Of a stretch of DNA of 27,307 bases, positions 14,769 to 22,349 are shown piece after piece. A program made the position numbers and the translations under genes. Below the pieces are notes generated by a model. That model had not been told where the DNA came from. It did no database searches and was given only the letters and a program-made list of their open reading frames with translations. The stretch's first letter is position 1. Each line of letters starts with the position of its first letter. The DNA lies in the NCBI GenBank assembly GCA_937973585.1, contig CALJKN010000182.1:1-27307 (forward strand), written 5' to 3'. The stretch is from an uncultured Helicobacteraceae bacterium. GTDB lineage: Bacteria; Campylobacterota; Campylobacteria; Campylobacterales; UBA6016.

Positions 14769-15954
14769 AAGTGTAAAGCCCGGAGCCTTTTTCGGGCTAA
14801 CTTTATACTATTTTTTTTCAGTAGTTTTATATATCGTTTCGCTCCCTTTATTAATCTATCTGACGACAAAGCAAAAATACAAACAATCCATTCCGGCTCG
14901 TTTTTTTCTGAAAAACAATCCACCGCTAAATGACTCCGATATTTGGTTTCACAGCTGTTCTCTAGGCGAGACCAAGGCCATCTTGCCTCTTGCTAAAAGA
15001 TTTAATTCGGTAGGTTTTAGCGCCATTACGCAAACCGGATACGATGAGGCCGCTGGACGGTATCAAAATGTTAGATTTTTGCCGTTTGAGATATTTCTCC
15101 CTTTTTGGGTATCGAGAGCAAAGGTGCTTGTCGTAATGGAGGCGGAGCTTTGGCTTTTGATGTTTGCATCTGCAAAACTAAAAGGGGTTAAAACCTCTCT
15201 GATAAACGCCAGAATAAGCGACAGGTCGTATCCGAAATATCTAAAATTTAGATTTTTTTATCGGTTCTTGTTTGGTTTTGTGGATTGCGTATTTGCACAA
15301 ACAGAAACAGACAAAAATAGACTTGAGAGTCTGGGCGCAAAAAACGTCGTTGTTTCCGGAAATATCAAACAGTTTACCGGTGGTTACGAGGTGCGGGAGA
15401 TAACTACCGACAAGAGGAGAAACTTTGTTGCGGCAAGTACCCATCCAGGCGAGGAGGAGCTTGCTCTGGATGCTTTTCAAAGGAGCGGTCTTTTAAAAAA
15501 AGAGCGGCTAATTATAGTTCCGAGGCATCCGGATAGATTTGAGTATGTCGCCGACATGATAAAAAAATTTGCCGATGAAAACGGTGTCGGTTTTTCCAGA
15601 TTTAGCGAGGACGGGAGGCTTTTGGCCGATATTGTCCTTGTCGATAAAATGGGGGAACTGATCAATGTCTATGCAAAGAGCCATTTGGTGGTACTAGGTG
15701 GGGCGTTTGCCGAAGTGGGTGGACACAACCCTTTGGAGCCGGCATATTTTGGGACAAAGCTTATCAGCGGAACCAATATATTTAACCAGAAAGCCTCGTT
15801 TGAAAAGGTTAAAAACGGCTATTTTTGCGCCGCCTCCGAACTTGCCGATTTGCTGGCCTCACACGAGCAGCTTGAGTGTTCCTATATTGACGGCTTAGAG
15901 GATTCGATAGGAGAGGTTGAGCGTGGGATCAGATTGCTTTTACAGAGAGATTGA
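14743..15954 (+). CDS. waaA: Kdo transferase (lipid A Kdo transferase)
   Basis: This 403-residue enzyme adds Kdo to the lipid A precursor at the inner membrane. A hydrophobic segment near residues 17-40 (FFGLTLYYFFSVVLYIVSLP) is the membrane anchor. It is followed by IPARFFL, WFHSCSLGETKA (family HxxSxGE), MEAELWLLMF, NARISDRSYPKY and the C-terminal GGAFAEVGGHNPLEPA motif. ATG 14743 is the only in-frame start before the anchor, giving a 26-base overlap with flgZ and no clear Shine-Dalgarno. The early coding region contains a terminator-like hairpin (14777-14798). Confidence 0.92.
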   Translation: MRRRPKTAKSVKPGAFFGLTLYYFFSVVLYIVSLPLLIYLTTKQKYKQSIPARFFLKNNPPLNDSDIWFHSCSLGETKAILPLAKRFNSVGFSAITQTGYDEAAGRYQNVRFLPFEIFLPFWVSRAKVLVVMEAELWLLMFASAKLKGVKTSLINARISDRSYPKYLKFRFFYRFLFGFVDCVFAQTETDKNRLESLGAKNVVVSGNIKQFTGGYEVREITTDKRRNFVAASTHPGEEELALDAFQRSGLLKKERLIIVPRHPDRFEYVADMIKKFADENGVGFSRFSEDGRLLADIVLVDKMGELINVYAKSHLVVLGGAFAEVGGHNPLEPAYFGTKLISGTNIFNQKASFEKVKNGYFCAASELADLLASHEQLECSYIDGLEDSIGEVERGIRLLLQRD

Positions 15955-16225
15955 TAACTTGGTCGAAATAACGCTAAAGGTGATTCCGAACGCCAAAAAA
16001 ACTGAGGCGGTAGGGGTCGAAAACGGCGCTTTAAAGCTTCGTTTGGCAGCTTTGCCGATAGAGGGGAGAGCCAATAATGAGCTCATCTCCTTTTTTTCAA
16101 AAAGCTTTAAAATATCTAAAAGCGATATAGAGATTTTAAGTGGAGAGCTTGGTAGAAACAAACGGATTAGAGTCGTAAAAAGCGGACGTTTGAGTGAATT
16201 TTTAAGGGGATATGATGAGAGATAA
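15923..16225 (+). CDS. DUF167/YggU family protein
   Basis: This 100-residue protein has the DUF167 core: VEITLKVIPNAKKTE, LKLRLAALPIEGRANNELI and SGELGRNKRIRV. Structures of family members show a small alpha/beta fold, and no reaction is known. I prefer GTG 15923, which has GAGAGG six bases upstream; TTG 15917 touches that site. The start lies inside waaA (32-base overlap), and the 3' end overlaps the pseudouridine synthase gene, so all three are tightly coupled. Confidence 0.8.
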   Translation: MGSDCFYREIDNLVEITLKVIPNAKKTEAVGVENGALKLRLAALPIEGRANNELISFFSKSFKISKSDIEILSGELGRNKRIRVVKSGRLSEFLRGYDER

Positions 16226-17069
16226 CAGAGGTAAAAAAGGGGCTCAAAAAATAGCCCCTAAAAAACAAAGAGAGCCGGAGTTTAAAAAAAGAGTTGCCGC
16301 TCCAGATGTAGAGAGGGAGCCAAAACCTGCTTTTAAAGGGGAGGGCGATAAGGCGTATAATATTTTGGCAAAACAGCTAAAAATATCCGGTGGGAAAGCA
16401 AAAGAGATGATCGATAGAGGGTTGGTGTACTATCACGGTAAAAAAATACTTATAGCACGAGCCATGATGCCTTTAGATGCGGAGTTTAAAGTGGAGAAGC
16501 TCCAAAAACCTAGGACTATTTTTGAAAACGACGATTTGATAGTCGTTGATAAGCCGCCGTTTATGACTAGCGACGAGGTTGAGGTCGCCGTAGGCGCTAC
16601 GCTTGTCCATAGGCTTGATAAAGAGACAAGCGGCGTGTTAGCACTTGCTAAAAACGAAGAGACGCTCAAAGCCGCAATAGAGGCTTTCAAAAAACGAGAA
16701 GTGTACAAAGAGTATATAGCTATCGTTCAAGGGGTTGTGGCCGAAGGGGGTGTTGTAGATGTTCCGCTTTTAATCCAAAAAGGGTCAAATGCCAAAGCGA
16801 CAGTCGATAAAAAGTTCGGTAAATCTGCAAAAACGACGTACGAGCCGCTTGAGATGATGGCTAAAAAATCAAAGCTAAAAATCGTCATTGAGACCGGACG
16901 GACACATCAGATTAGAGCACATATGAAATTTATCAAACATCCGATACTAGGCGATACTCTATACGGTGGTGCGGAGGCAAAAAGGGTTATGCTTCACTCC
17001 AAAACACTGAGACTTTTGGGACATGAGTTTAGTGCCGAAGAGCCGAAAGACTTTATACTAAGGGAATGA
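16215..17069 (+). CDS. RluA/RluD-family rRNA pseudouridine synthase
   Basis: This 284-residue protein has three parts. Residues 1-45 are a basic, disordered tail. An S4 RNA-binding domain follows (ILAKQLKISGGKAKEMIDRG). The catalytic RluA domain has LVHRLDKETSGVLALAKN, whose Asp is the nucleophile, and GRTHQIRAHM later. Family members turn uridine to pseudouridine in rRNA or tRNA; the target site cannot be read. ATG 16215 is preferred over ATG 16212 because AGGGG sits at better spacing. It is the last gene of the operon and is followed by a strong terminator. The syntenic Campylobacter gene is Cj0708. Confidence 0.9.
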   Translation: MRDNRGKKGAQKIAPKKQREPEFKKRVAAPDVEREPKPAFKGEGDKAYNILAKQLKISGGKAKEMIDRGLVYYHGKKILIARAMMPLDAEFKVEKLQKPRTIFENDDLIVVDKPPFMTSDEVEVAVGATLVHRLDKETSGVLALAKNEETLKAAIEAFKKREVYKEYIAIVQGVVAEGGVVDVPLLIQKGSNAKATVDKKFGKSAKTTYEPLEMMAKKSKLKIVIETGRTHQIRAHMKFIKHPILGDTLYGGAEAKRVMLHSKTLRLLGHEFSAEEPKDFILRE

Positions 17070-17099
17070 TATAAAAAGTGTGCAGATAAGGGAGCAAGA

Positions 17100-17129
17100 C
17101 CCTCCCGTTATTTGGAGGGGGCTTTTTTT
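17100..17129 (+). terminator. Rho-independent terminator ending the cheZ-rluA operon
   Basis: CCCTCC (17100-17105) and GGAGGG (17114-17119) form a GC stem with an 8-base loop, followed by GGC and seven T residues (17123-17129). It ends the long operon. The T-tract runs into the rpoD stop codon of the opposite strand. Read from the rpoD side there is no T-tract, so it serves the plus strand. Confidence 0.85.
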
Positions 17130-18990
17130 AGTTTTCTATGTAGCTTTTTAGTGCCCGTCCGACTTTCGGGTGTTTTAGTTTTTTGATTGCGCTAGATTCT
17201 ATTTGTCTTACACGCTCTCTTGTTACGTTTAGCTCTTTACCGATCTCTTCAAGGGTTCTATCCGATTCATCATCCAGTAGACCAAATCTCATTTTGATTA
17301 CAGCCCTCTCTCTGTCTGAGAGTTGCTCCAAAACATTGTCGATCTGCTCTTTTAAATCCTGTTTCATTACGTTGTCTATCGGACTTGCCGATGTTCTATC
17401 CTCTACAAAGTCACCGAATTTTCCATCGTCTTCATTGCCTATCGGAGCCTCTAGGCTTATCGGCTCTTTCGTGATTTTAATGATATTTTTGACTTTCTCA
17501 ACCGATAGTTGTACCTCATCCGCTATTGCATCCACATCCGGCTCTTGACCCGTCTCTTGAATATGTTTTCTGATTACTTTGTTGATTCTGTTGATAGACT
17601 CAATCATGTGTATCGGAATACGTATAGTTCTGGCTTGGTCTGCGATAGAGCGGCTAATCGCCTGCCTGATCCACCATGTTGCGTATGTTGAAAATTTGTA
17701 ACCTTTTTTGTATTCAAACTTATCGACCGCTTTCATGAGACCTATGTTTCCTTCTTGAATCAGGTCGAGGAAAGGTAGCCCCCTGTTTGTGTATCTTTTT
17801 GCGATAGATACGACAAGTCTAAGGTTTGATTTTGCCATTCTGGTTTTGGCTTCGTCGGAGATTCTTTTTCCCCTTTTGATCTGCTCTAAAACCTCTTTTA
17901 GCTCTTCCGGCTGCATATTGAAGCTATCTTTTCCGGCTTCATAGTTTTCAAAAAGCTTTTTAATCTCCATATACGTAGAGACCATGGTCTGCTCAGGAAC
18001 ACTGGCCGCAATCTCCTCTTTGGACATATTGATAATGTTTGAGAGTAGTTTATTGTGCTTCTCTTTTAGTTGTTCGTTAAAAAGCGGAAGCCTGTATTCG
18101 AGTTTTTTTAGCTCTTTTTCAAAATCGCCTTCACTTTTTAAGCTTGTCTCCATTGCCCTTACAAGTTCGGTAATCAGTTTTGAGGTTGGCCCAAGCTCTA
18201 GCAAGGCCTCTTTTACCATTCTTTTTTTATAAGCGTTTGTGAGGATGTTTAGGAGGTTTTCACCATCCATAAAATCACCGGTTATCTCAAATTTATTTGT
18301 TTTTTCCCACTCTTTTTTTGCTTTTTCCAAGCTCTTAAAGGCGTCTAAAACTTTATCAACCCTTTTTTGATCTTTCTTTGAGATAGATTTTTGGTCTTCT
18401 TCGCCGTCCGCTTCGCCCTCTTCGGTGTCATCGTAGTCCTCTTCTTCCTCTTCTTCCTCTTCTTCCTCACCGAAGCTTTTAAATAGCTCTTTGACCCTTC
18501 TCTCTCTGTTAATCAGAGAGTCTTTGTAGTTGAGGATAAATTGGATTAGATAGCCTACCGAGCAGATAGAGTCAAGGATCATATCCTCGCCCTGTTCGAT
18601 TTTTATCGACAGCTCTACCTCTTCATCTTTTGTAAGCAGAGGAATCTGTCCCATCTCTCTTAGGTACATTCTAACGGGGCTATCTGATCTTGACCACTCC
18701 AAAAGCTCTTTGTCTTTTGAAAAGTCCATCATATCCGACTGCATCTCGTTTTTCATCTGCAAAAAGGCCTCTTTGTTCCTTTTTGCATCTTCGAGGTTCA
18801 TTAGCTTTGCCGCCTCTGCGGATGTACGCAAGGCTATATTGTGCTTTTTTGCCAGTTCGGCTATTTTTTTAGCTACCGTGGCGGTAGGGAGTTTATCGAA
18901 TGTATCGGCGATTTTTTCATACGTCAGTGCGCCTGTCGTATTGTCTTTAAATAATTCTTCAAGTTCTTTTGTAGTAGATTTTGCGGACAC
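17128..18990 (-). CDS. rpoD: RNA polymerase primary sigma factor
   Basis: This 620-residue protein is the vegetative sigma factor. Region 1.2 is SDSPVRMYLREMGQIPLLT. A long non-conserved region with a run of ten Glu near residue 175 and further acidic residues follows. Region 2 includes NLRLVVSIAKRYTNRGLPFL and the -10 reading YKFSTYATWWIRQAI. Region 3 follows, and region 4 ends with TLEEIGKELNVTRERVRQIE. The start is GTG 18990 with AAAGAGG six bases upstream. It is convergent with the long operon and divergent from flgF. A TACAAT at 19047-19052 (minus strand) may be its -10, with low certainty. Confidence 0.97.
   Translation of the reverse strand: MSAKSTTKELEELFKDNTTGALTYEKIADTFDKLPTATVAKKIAELAKKHNIALRTSAEAAKLMNLEDAKRNKEAFLQMKNEMQSDMMDFSKDKELLEWSRSDSPVRMYLREMGQIPLLTKDEEVELSIKIEQGEDMILDSICSVGYLIQFILNYKDSLINRERRVKELFKSFGEEEEEEEEEEDYDDTEEGEADGEEDQKSISKKDQKRVDKVLDAFKSLEKAKKEWEKTNKFEITGDFMDGENLLNILTNAYKKRMVKEALLELGPTSKLITELVRAMETSLKSEGDFEKELKKLEYRLPLFNEQLKEKHNKLLSNIINMSKEEIAASVPEQTMVSTYMEIKKLFENYEAGKDSFNMQPEELKEVLEQIKRGKRISDEAKTRMAKSNLRLVVSIAKRYTNRGLPFLDLIQEGNIGLMKAVDKFEYKKGYKFSTYATWWIRQAISRSIADQARTIRIPIHMIESINRINKVIRKHIQETGQEPDVDAIADEVQLSVEKVKNIIKITKEPISLEAPIGNEDDGKFGDFVEDRTSASPIDNVMKQDLKEQIDNVLEQLSDRERAVIKMRFGLLDDESDRTLEEIGKELNVTRERVRQIESSAIKKLKHPKVGRALKSYIEN
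18441..18467. repeat. 9-bp tandem repeat in rpoD encoding poly-Glu
   Basis: Three exact copies of CTTCTTCCT stand in tandem. On the minus strand they encode part of the ten-residue Glu run in the acidic loop of RpoD. The unit is a multiple of three, so copy-number change would lengthen or shorten the run without breaking the frame. Confidence 0.85.
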
Positions 18991-19077
18991 TTCGTACCTC
19001 TTTAGGGAGTATTATCGGGAGAAAGTTTATATAAAATGAAACCCGTATTGTACGTTTTTGTCGTTTAAAACTTGATG

Positions 19078-19109
19078 AAACACTGTTAAGCCTTTAAATA
19101 AAAGTGTTT
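19078..19109. repeat. Inverted repeat upstream of the flgF sigma-54 promoter
   Basis: AAACACT (19078-19084) and AGTGTTT (19103-19109) are a perfect 7-bp inverted repeat with an 18-base spacer. The nearer arm ends 8 bases before the -24 element of the sigma-54 promoter. A role as an activator or repressor site is possible but not shown. Confidence 0.4.
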
Positions 19110-19116
19110 AAACCAT

Positions 19117-19134
19117 TTGGAACATATTTTGCTA
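19117..19134 (+). promoter_or_regulatory. Sigma-54 (RpoN) promoter of flgF-flgG
   Basis: TTGGAAC-N5-TTGCT fits the RpoN consensus. The -24 GG (19119-19120) and -12 GC (19131-19132) are exactly 10 bases apart. It lies 37 bases before the flgF start. RpoN control of rod and hook genes is established in Campylobacter and Helicobacter. Confidence 0.85.
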
Positions 19135-19168
19135 AGTAGCCGTTTAAGAACACAAAAAAAGAGGTCAA

Positions 19169-19984
19169 ATGCAAAGTAGCTATTACGACGCCACGGGCGG
19201 GATGGTAACCCAGTTTAACAGATTAAACGTCATCTCAAACAATCTGGCAAACGTCAATACGGCGGGCTTTAAACGAGACGATGTAGTAATCGGCGATTTT
19301 AAGAGGTTATTTGAAGAGAAAAGGGATGAATTGCCCCTTAATAACCATACAAAAGAGGCGGCAAAGTTTTTAAACAGAGGTCTAAACAATACGCCGCACG
19401 TGGTTGAGGAGTATACGAGTTTTGAGCTTGGAAATATAGCAAAAACAGGTAATCCGCTAGATTTTGCCCTAAAGCAGGGGGATGTATTTTTCTCGGTAGA
19501 GACTCCGGGCGGTGTCAAATACACGAGAGACGGCTCTTTTGTGATAGATCAGCAAGGCAGACTCACTACAAAAGAGGGATATCCGGTATTGCCGTCAAAC
19601 TACATGGAGAGCAAAAGCTATATAAATGTCCCTGAGGGCTCGGAGGTTATTGTGGATCAAAGCGGGGGGCTTCACTTCAGGATAGAGGGGCAACAGCTAA
19701 ATCAAGAACCGGATGCGCAACTGATGGTAGTTAAATTCGACAATATCAAAAATATGAAAAAAGAGGGGCAAAACCTGTTTTCAAATGTGGAACAGGGTTT
19801 GCTTTCTACAGATTCAAGTAGCGTAATTCAAGGGTTTATAGAGAAAAGCAACATCAATCCTGTAAGGGAGATGACGGCTTTGATCGAGACAAACAGGCTT
19901 GTCGGTATGTACCAAAAAGTTATGGATACGCAAATGAACGACCTCAACAATGACGCCATTAGCAAACTTGGCGCTAGAGCATAA
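19169..19984 (+). CDS. flgF: Flagellar proximal rod protein FlgF (FlgG-like)
   Basis: This is a 271-residue rod protein. The N-terminal helix has the flagellar rod/hook signature (LNVISNNLANVNTAGFKRDD). The centre holds GVKYTRDGSFVIDQQGRL and GYPVLP. The C-terminal helix is INPVREMTALIETNRLVGMYQKV. The N-terminus YYDATGGMVTQFNRLNV and the lower similarity to FlgG than its neighbour support FlgF; Campylobacter annotation often calls this gene flgG2. The start has AGAGG six bases upstream and a sigma-54 promoter in front. flgG follows after 10 bases. Confidence 0.9.
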   Translation: MQSSYYDATGGMVTQFNRLNVISNNLANVNTAGFKRDDVVIGDFKRLFEEKRDELPLNNHTKEAAKFLNRGLNNTPHVVEEYTSFELGNIAKTGNPLDFALKQGDVFFSVETPGGVKYTRDGSFVIDQQGRLTTKEGYPVLPSNYMESKSYINVPEGSEVIVDQSGGLHFRIEGQQLNQEPDAQLMVVKFDNIKNMKKEGQNLFSNVEQGLLSTDSSSVIQGFIEKSNINPVREMTALIETNRLVGMYQKVMDTQMNDLNNDAISKLGARA

Positions 19985-19994
19985 GGAATAGACG

Positions 19995-20783
19995 ATGATT
20001 AGATCACTTTACACCGCCGCAACCGGTATGGTAGCCCAACAAACCCAGATAGACGTAACCTCTAACAATATTGCCAACGTAAACACTATAGGGTTTAAAA
20101 AAGGGAGAGCCGAATTTGCAGATTTGATGTATCAGACTATGCAGTATGCAGGCGCAGCAACATCTACTACGACTATGGCTCCTACAGGTATGGATGTGGG
20201 TCTGGGTGTTAGACCGACGAGTATCCAAAAGATGTTTACTCAAGGTAACTTCAAAGAGACCGGAAATGATCTTGATATGGTAATAACAGGAAACGGATTT
20301 TTCCAGATACAACTCCCTGACGGCACAACCGCCTATACCAGAAACGGATCTTTCAAGGTGGACGGTAACGGTACGATTGTAAACTCAGACGGATATGCCC
20401 TTGTTCCGCAAATGGTAATTCCAACCGATGCGACAAAAGTGTCTATAGCAACGGACGGTACTGTTAGCGTACTACAACCTGGGCAGACAGCCTTGCAACA
20501 AATAGGGCAGATAGAGACTGCATCTTTTGTGAATCCGGCCGGCCTTCACTCGCTGGGCGACAATAACTACATCAACACAACAGCTTCAGGCGATGCTATA
20601 GTCGGTGTACCGGGACTAGAGGGTAGAGGCGGCATCAGGCAAGGATTTGTTGAGATGAGTAACGTTCAACTTGTAGATGAGATGACTGACCTAATCACCG
20701 GACAAAGGGCATACGAAGCAAACTCAAAGGCGCTTTTGACATCTGATGAGATGCTTGGCATCGTCAATCAGCTCAAAAAATAA
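19995..20783 (+). CDS. flgG: Flagellar distal rod protein FlgG
   Basis: This 262-residue protein is the canonical FlgG: MIRSLYTAATGMVAQQTQID at the N-terminus, then SNNIANVNTIGFKKGRAEF, the GVRPTSIQKMFTQGN segment typical of FlgG, AYTRNGSF, and a C-terminal helix MTDLITGQRAYEANSKAL. It builds the distal rod of the flagellar basal body after export. The length matches the usual 260-262. It lies 10 bases after flgF and 9 bases before an exported protein of unknown function, so all three probably share the sigma-54 promoter. Confidence 0.97.
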   Translation: MIRSLYTAATGMVAQQTQIDVTSNNIANVNTIGFKKGRAEFADLMYQTMQYAGAATSTTTMAPTGMDVGLGVRPTSIQKMFTQGNFKETGNDLDMVITGNGFFQIQLPDGTTAYTRNGSFKVDGNGTIVNSDGYALVPQMVIPTDATKVSIATDGTVSVLQPGQTALQQIGQIETASFVNPAGLHSLGDNNYINTTASGDAIVGVPGLEGRGGIRQGFVEMSNVQLVDEMTDLITGQRAYEANSKALLTSDEMLGIVNQLKK

Positions 20784-20792
20784 TAGCTAGAT

Positions 20793-21275
20793 ATGTTCGG
20801 TCTTCAAAAAAGAGGGGGAAATTTTCTCACCTCTTTTGCTTTCTTTCTGCTTTTTATACCTTTTATTCTTTTTGCACAATCAAATTTTTCCGATGATGAG
20901 AAGGCCTCTTTTCAAAACTCGCCGTTTATAATCATATCCGCTTTTGCCGATTACAAATTTTTGGGGAATGTCGGAAATGGAAGATATGAGCTTGAAGATC
21001 ACGAGCTAAATCAGATATCAGACACTGAATATGAGTTGACGGTAAAACTGAAAAGGAAAAACGGAGTCTTTACGTACAGACAAAAGATAGAGATGTCGGT
21101 GATGTATGACAAAAAAAGACTTTGGATAAAAAGAAAAGACAAGGTATTCAAATTTACCCCTCCGCCGCCGACGTATGTAGAGGTAACGGAGCAAAAGCCG
21201 TTTGTGACGGCCACAAAAAGACGATCCCAAATGACCGTAACCGTTGATGAGCTTACGATGACTTTAGGATTCTAG
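20793..21275 (+). CDS. Exported protein of unknown function, downstream of flgG
   Basis: This 160-residue protein has a signal peptide (basic start, hydrophobic core to about residue 28, likely cleavage after ILFA before QSNF). The mature part is rich in beta-type alternation (FIIISAFADYKFLG, then TEYELTVKLKRKNG) and ends in a basic linker with a four-proline stretch. There are no Cys residues. I recognise no family. There is no clear Shine-Dalgarno at ATG 20793. It follows flgG by 9 bases, so it is probably co-transcribed and may act in the periplasm near the basal body. Its last 12 bases overlap the convergent glycosylase gene. Confidence 0.7.
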   Translation: MFGLQKRGGNFLTSFAFFLLFIPFILFAQSNFSDDEKASFQNSPFIIISAFADYKFLGNVGNGRYELEDHELNQISDTEYELTVKLKRKNGVFTYRQKIEMSVMYDKKRLWIKRKDKVFKFTPPPPTYVEVTEQKPFVTATKRRSQMTVTVDELTMTLGF

Positions 21276-21938
21276 CCCATCCAACAGAGTTTTTATGAGT
21301 AGCATATCGGCATAAGCCTCTTTTTTTGCCGATGGATTTCTAAGTAAAAAACTCGGGTGAAAAGTAGGAACTAGCTTCGCCCCCTCATATTCCATCACGC
21401 TTCCCCTGATTTTCATAATCGGATACTCTTTTTTTGCTAGCGAGTTTAGCGCCGTTGCACCTAGGGCAACGATTATTTTTGGGTTTATAATCTCTATTTG
21501 CTTATGAAGATAAGAGATACAGGTTGAGGCTTCGTCTTTTGTGGGAACCCTGTTGCCGGGAGGTCTACATTTTACGATATTTGCTATATAGACACTCTCT
21601 CTTTGTACCCCTATCGCATTTTCAATCATTTTGGTTAATAACTCGCCCGCTTTGCCGACAAAAGGTCTGCCGCTTTTATCTTCGCTCTCTCCAGGGCCCT
21701 CCCCGACAAACATCAGTTTTGCCGATTCATTTCCCTCCCCAAATACCGTGTTTAATCTGGTTTTTGCCAACTGACACAGGTGGCATGAACGGACTGCATC
21801 CGATAGTTTTTGTAGGTTTTGCGGCAACTCTAGTTGTGTGGAGGGGACAAACTCTTTTAGCGGTTTTGTATAGCTATGCCCCATCCTTTTTAGGTAGTAG
21901 AGGTATTGAAGTTTTAGCGTATCCGTATTTGTGTTCAA
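21264..21938 (-). CDS. Uracil-DNA glycosylase, family 4 (Fe-S)
   Basis: This 224-residue protein removes uracil from DNA. Likely Fe-S ligands are CHLC near residue 52, the Cys of VKCRPPGN and the Cys of STCISYL. Motif 1 is GEGPGESEDKSGRPFVG, and the C-terminal motif is PTFHPSFLLRNP. This is the thermophile-type UDG4 pattern. The first 30 residues (LKLQYLYYLKRMGHSY) are an extra helical extension seen in several Campylobacterota members. It starts at TTG 21938 with AAGG six bases upstream. It overlaps the convergent exported-protein gene by 12 bases. Confidence 0.9.
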   Translation of the reverse strand: MNTNTDTLKLQYLYYLKRMGHSYTKPLKEFVPSTQLELPQNLQKLSDAVRSCHLCQLAKTRLNTVFGEGNESAKLMFVGEGPGESEDKSGRPFVGKAGELLTKMIENAIGVQRESVYIANIVKCRPPGNRVPTKDEASTCISYLHKQIEIINPKIIVALGATALNSLAKKEYPIMKIRGSVMEYEGAKLVPTFHPSFLLRNPSAKKEAYADMLLIKTLLDGLES

Positions 21939-21963
21939 AAAATACCTTTTTTATCATATAGTT

Positions 21964-22073
21964 CTCAAATTTTGAGCAAAGCCCAAAACAAGCGAAGCGC
22001 TTGGACAAAAGTCCGATGTTTCCTCGAAAATTAGGTCTTTAGCAGACGGCTCACGCCGCTAGCGGCTTTTTTT
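21964..22073 (+). ncRNA. Candidate structured RNA or palindromic element
   Basis: Successive stems are CTCAAA/TTTGAG (21964-21976), CAAGCG/CGCTTG (21989-22003), GGAC-AAAA-GTCC (22003-22014) and GTCT/AGAC (22035-22047). AATTTTGAG (21968-21976) can also pair with CTCGAAAATT (22023-22032) to close a multi-branch structure. The block ends in a GC hairpin with seven T residues, which favours the plus strand. I match it to no known RNA family. Many of the stems also exist on the minus strand, so an intergenic repeat with no transcript is an alternative. Confidence 0.35.
22055..22073 (+). terminator. Intrinsic terminator after the hairpin cluster
   Basis: The palindrome GCCGCTAGCGGC (22055-22066) is followed by seven T residues (22067-22073). 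Its left arm GCCG can also pair with CGGC at 22047-22050 across TCAC, so two mutually exclusive folds are possible, one of which would remove the terminator. Confidence 0.55.
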
Positions 22074-22201
22074 ATCCTCAAATTTATGACGGCTCTCTTG
22101 GCTCGTTGCCCTTTATTTTACTGTTTTTGGGTTTGGAGGTCTAAAAAGTGACGGTTGTTTGTGTAAATAAAGAAAAAATATCGAAAAAACATAAAATAAT
22201 C

Positions 22202-22218
22202 ATTTACTTATTGTAAAT
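22202..22218. repeat. Inverted repeat upstream of the RRM gene promoter
   Basis: ATTTAC and GTAAAT are a perfect 6-bp inverted repeat around TTATT. It lies about 40 bases upstream of the TACAAT box. It could be a protein-binding site; no regulator is identified. Confidence 0.35.
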
Positions 22219-22256
22219 AGCTTAAAAAATAGGCTATACATTTATTTTTATTTGAA

Positions 22257-22262
22257 TACAAT
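22257..22262 (+). promoter_or_regulatory. Probable -10 box of the RRM protein gene
   Basis: TACAAT, preceded by an A/T-rich stretch (TTTATTTTTATTTGAA), lies 88 bases before the RRM start. It implies a leader of about 80 bases, long for this compact genome. Confidence 0.45.
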
Positions 22263-22280
22263 ACCTAAGCTTCGTTACCT

Positions 22281-22349
22281 ATGCGTCCAAAATCTCCGTT
22301 TTTGCCCATAGCGTCTCGAAGGAAACTTCACAATCACAAGGAATTCTAA
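22281..22349 (+). CDS. Possible 22-codon leader peptide before the RRM gene
   Basis: ATG 22281 opens a frame of 22 codons ending in TAA at 22347-22349, one base before the RRM ATG (TAAAATG). The peptide would be basic (MRPKSPFLPIASRRKLHNHK...). It has no good Shine-Dalgarno, and it covers the AAGGA site of the RRM gene, so its translation would affect that gene. It could be chance. Confidence 0.25.
   Translation: MRPKSPFLPIASRRKLHNHKEF

Noticed and set aside
21524..21961. 145-codon plus-strand frame opposite the uracil-DNA glycosylase
   Set aside because: It is antisense to a well-supported gene and its translation resembles no protein family.
21964..22073. RNase P RNA, SRP RNA or tmRNA in the hairpin cluster
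   Set aside because: A GAGGAAA string on the minus strand recalls RNase P, but the block is far too short and lacks the other conserved parts; no tRNA-like acceptor or SRP loop was seen.
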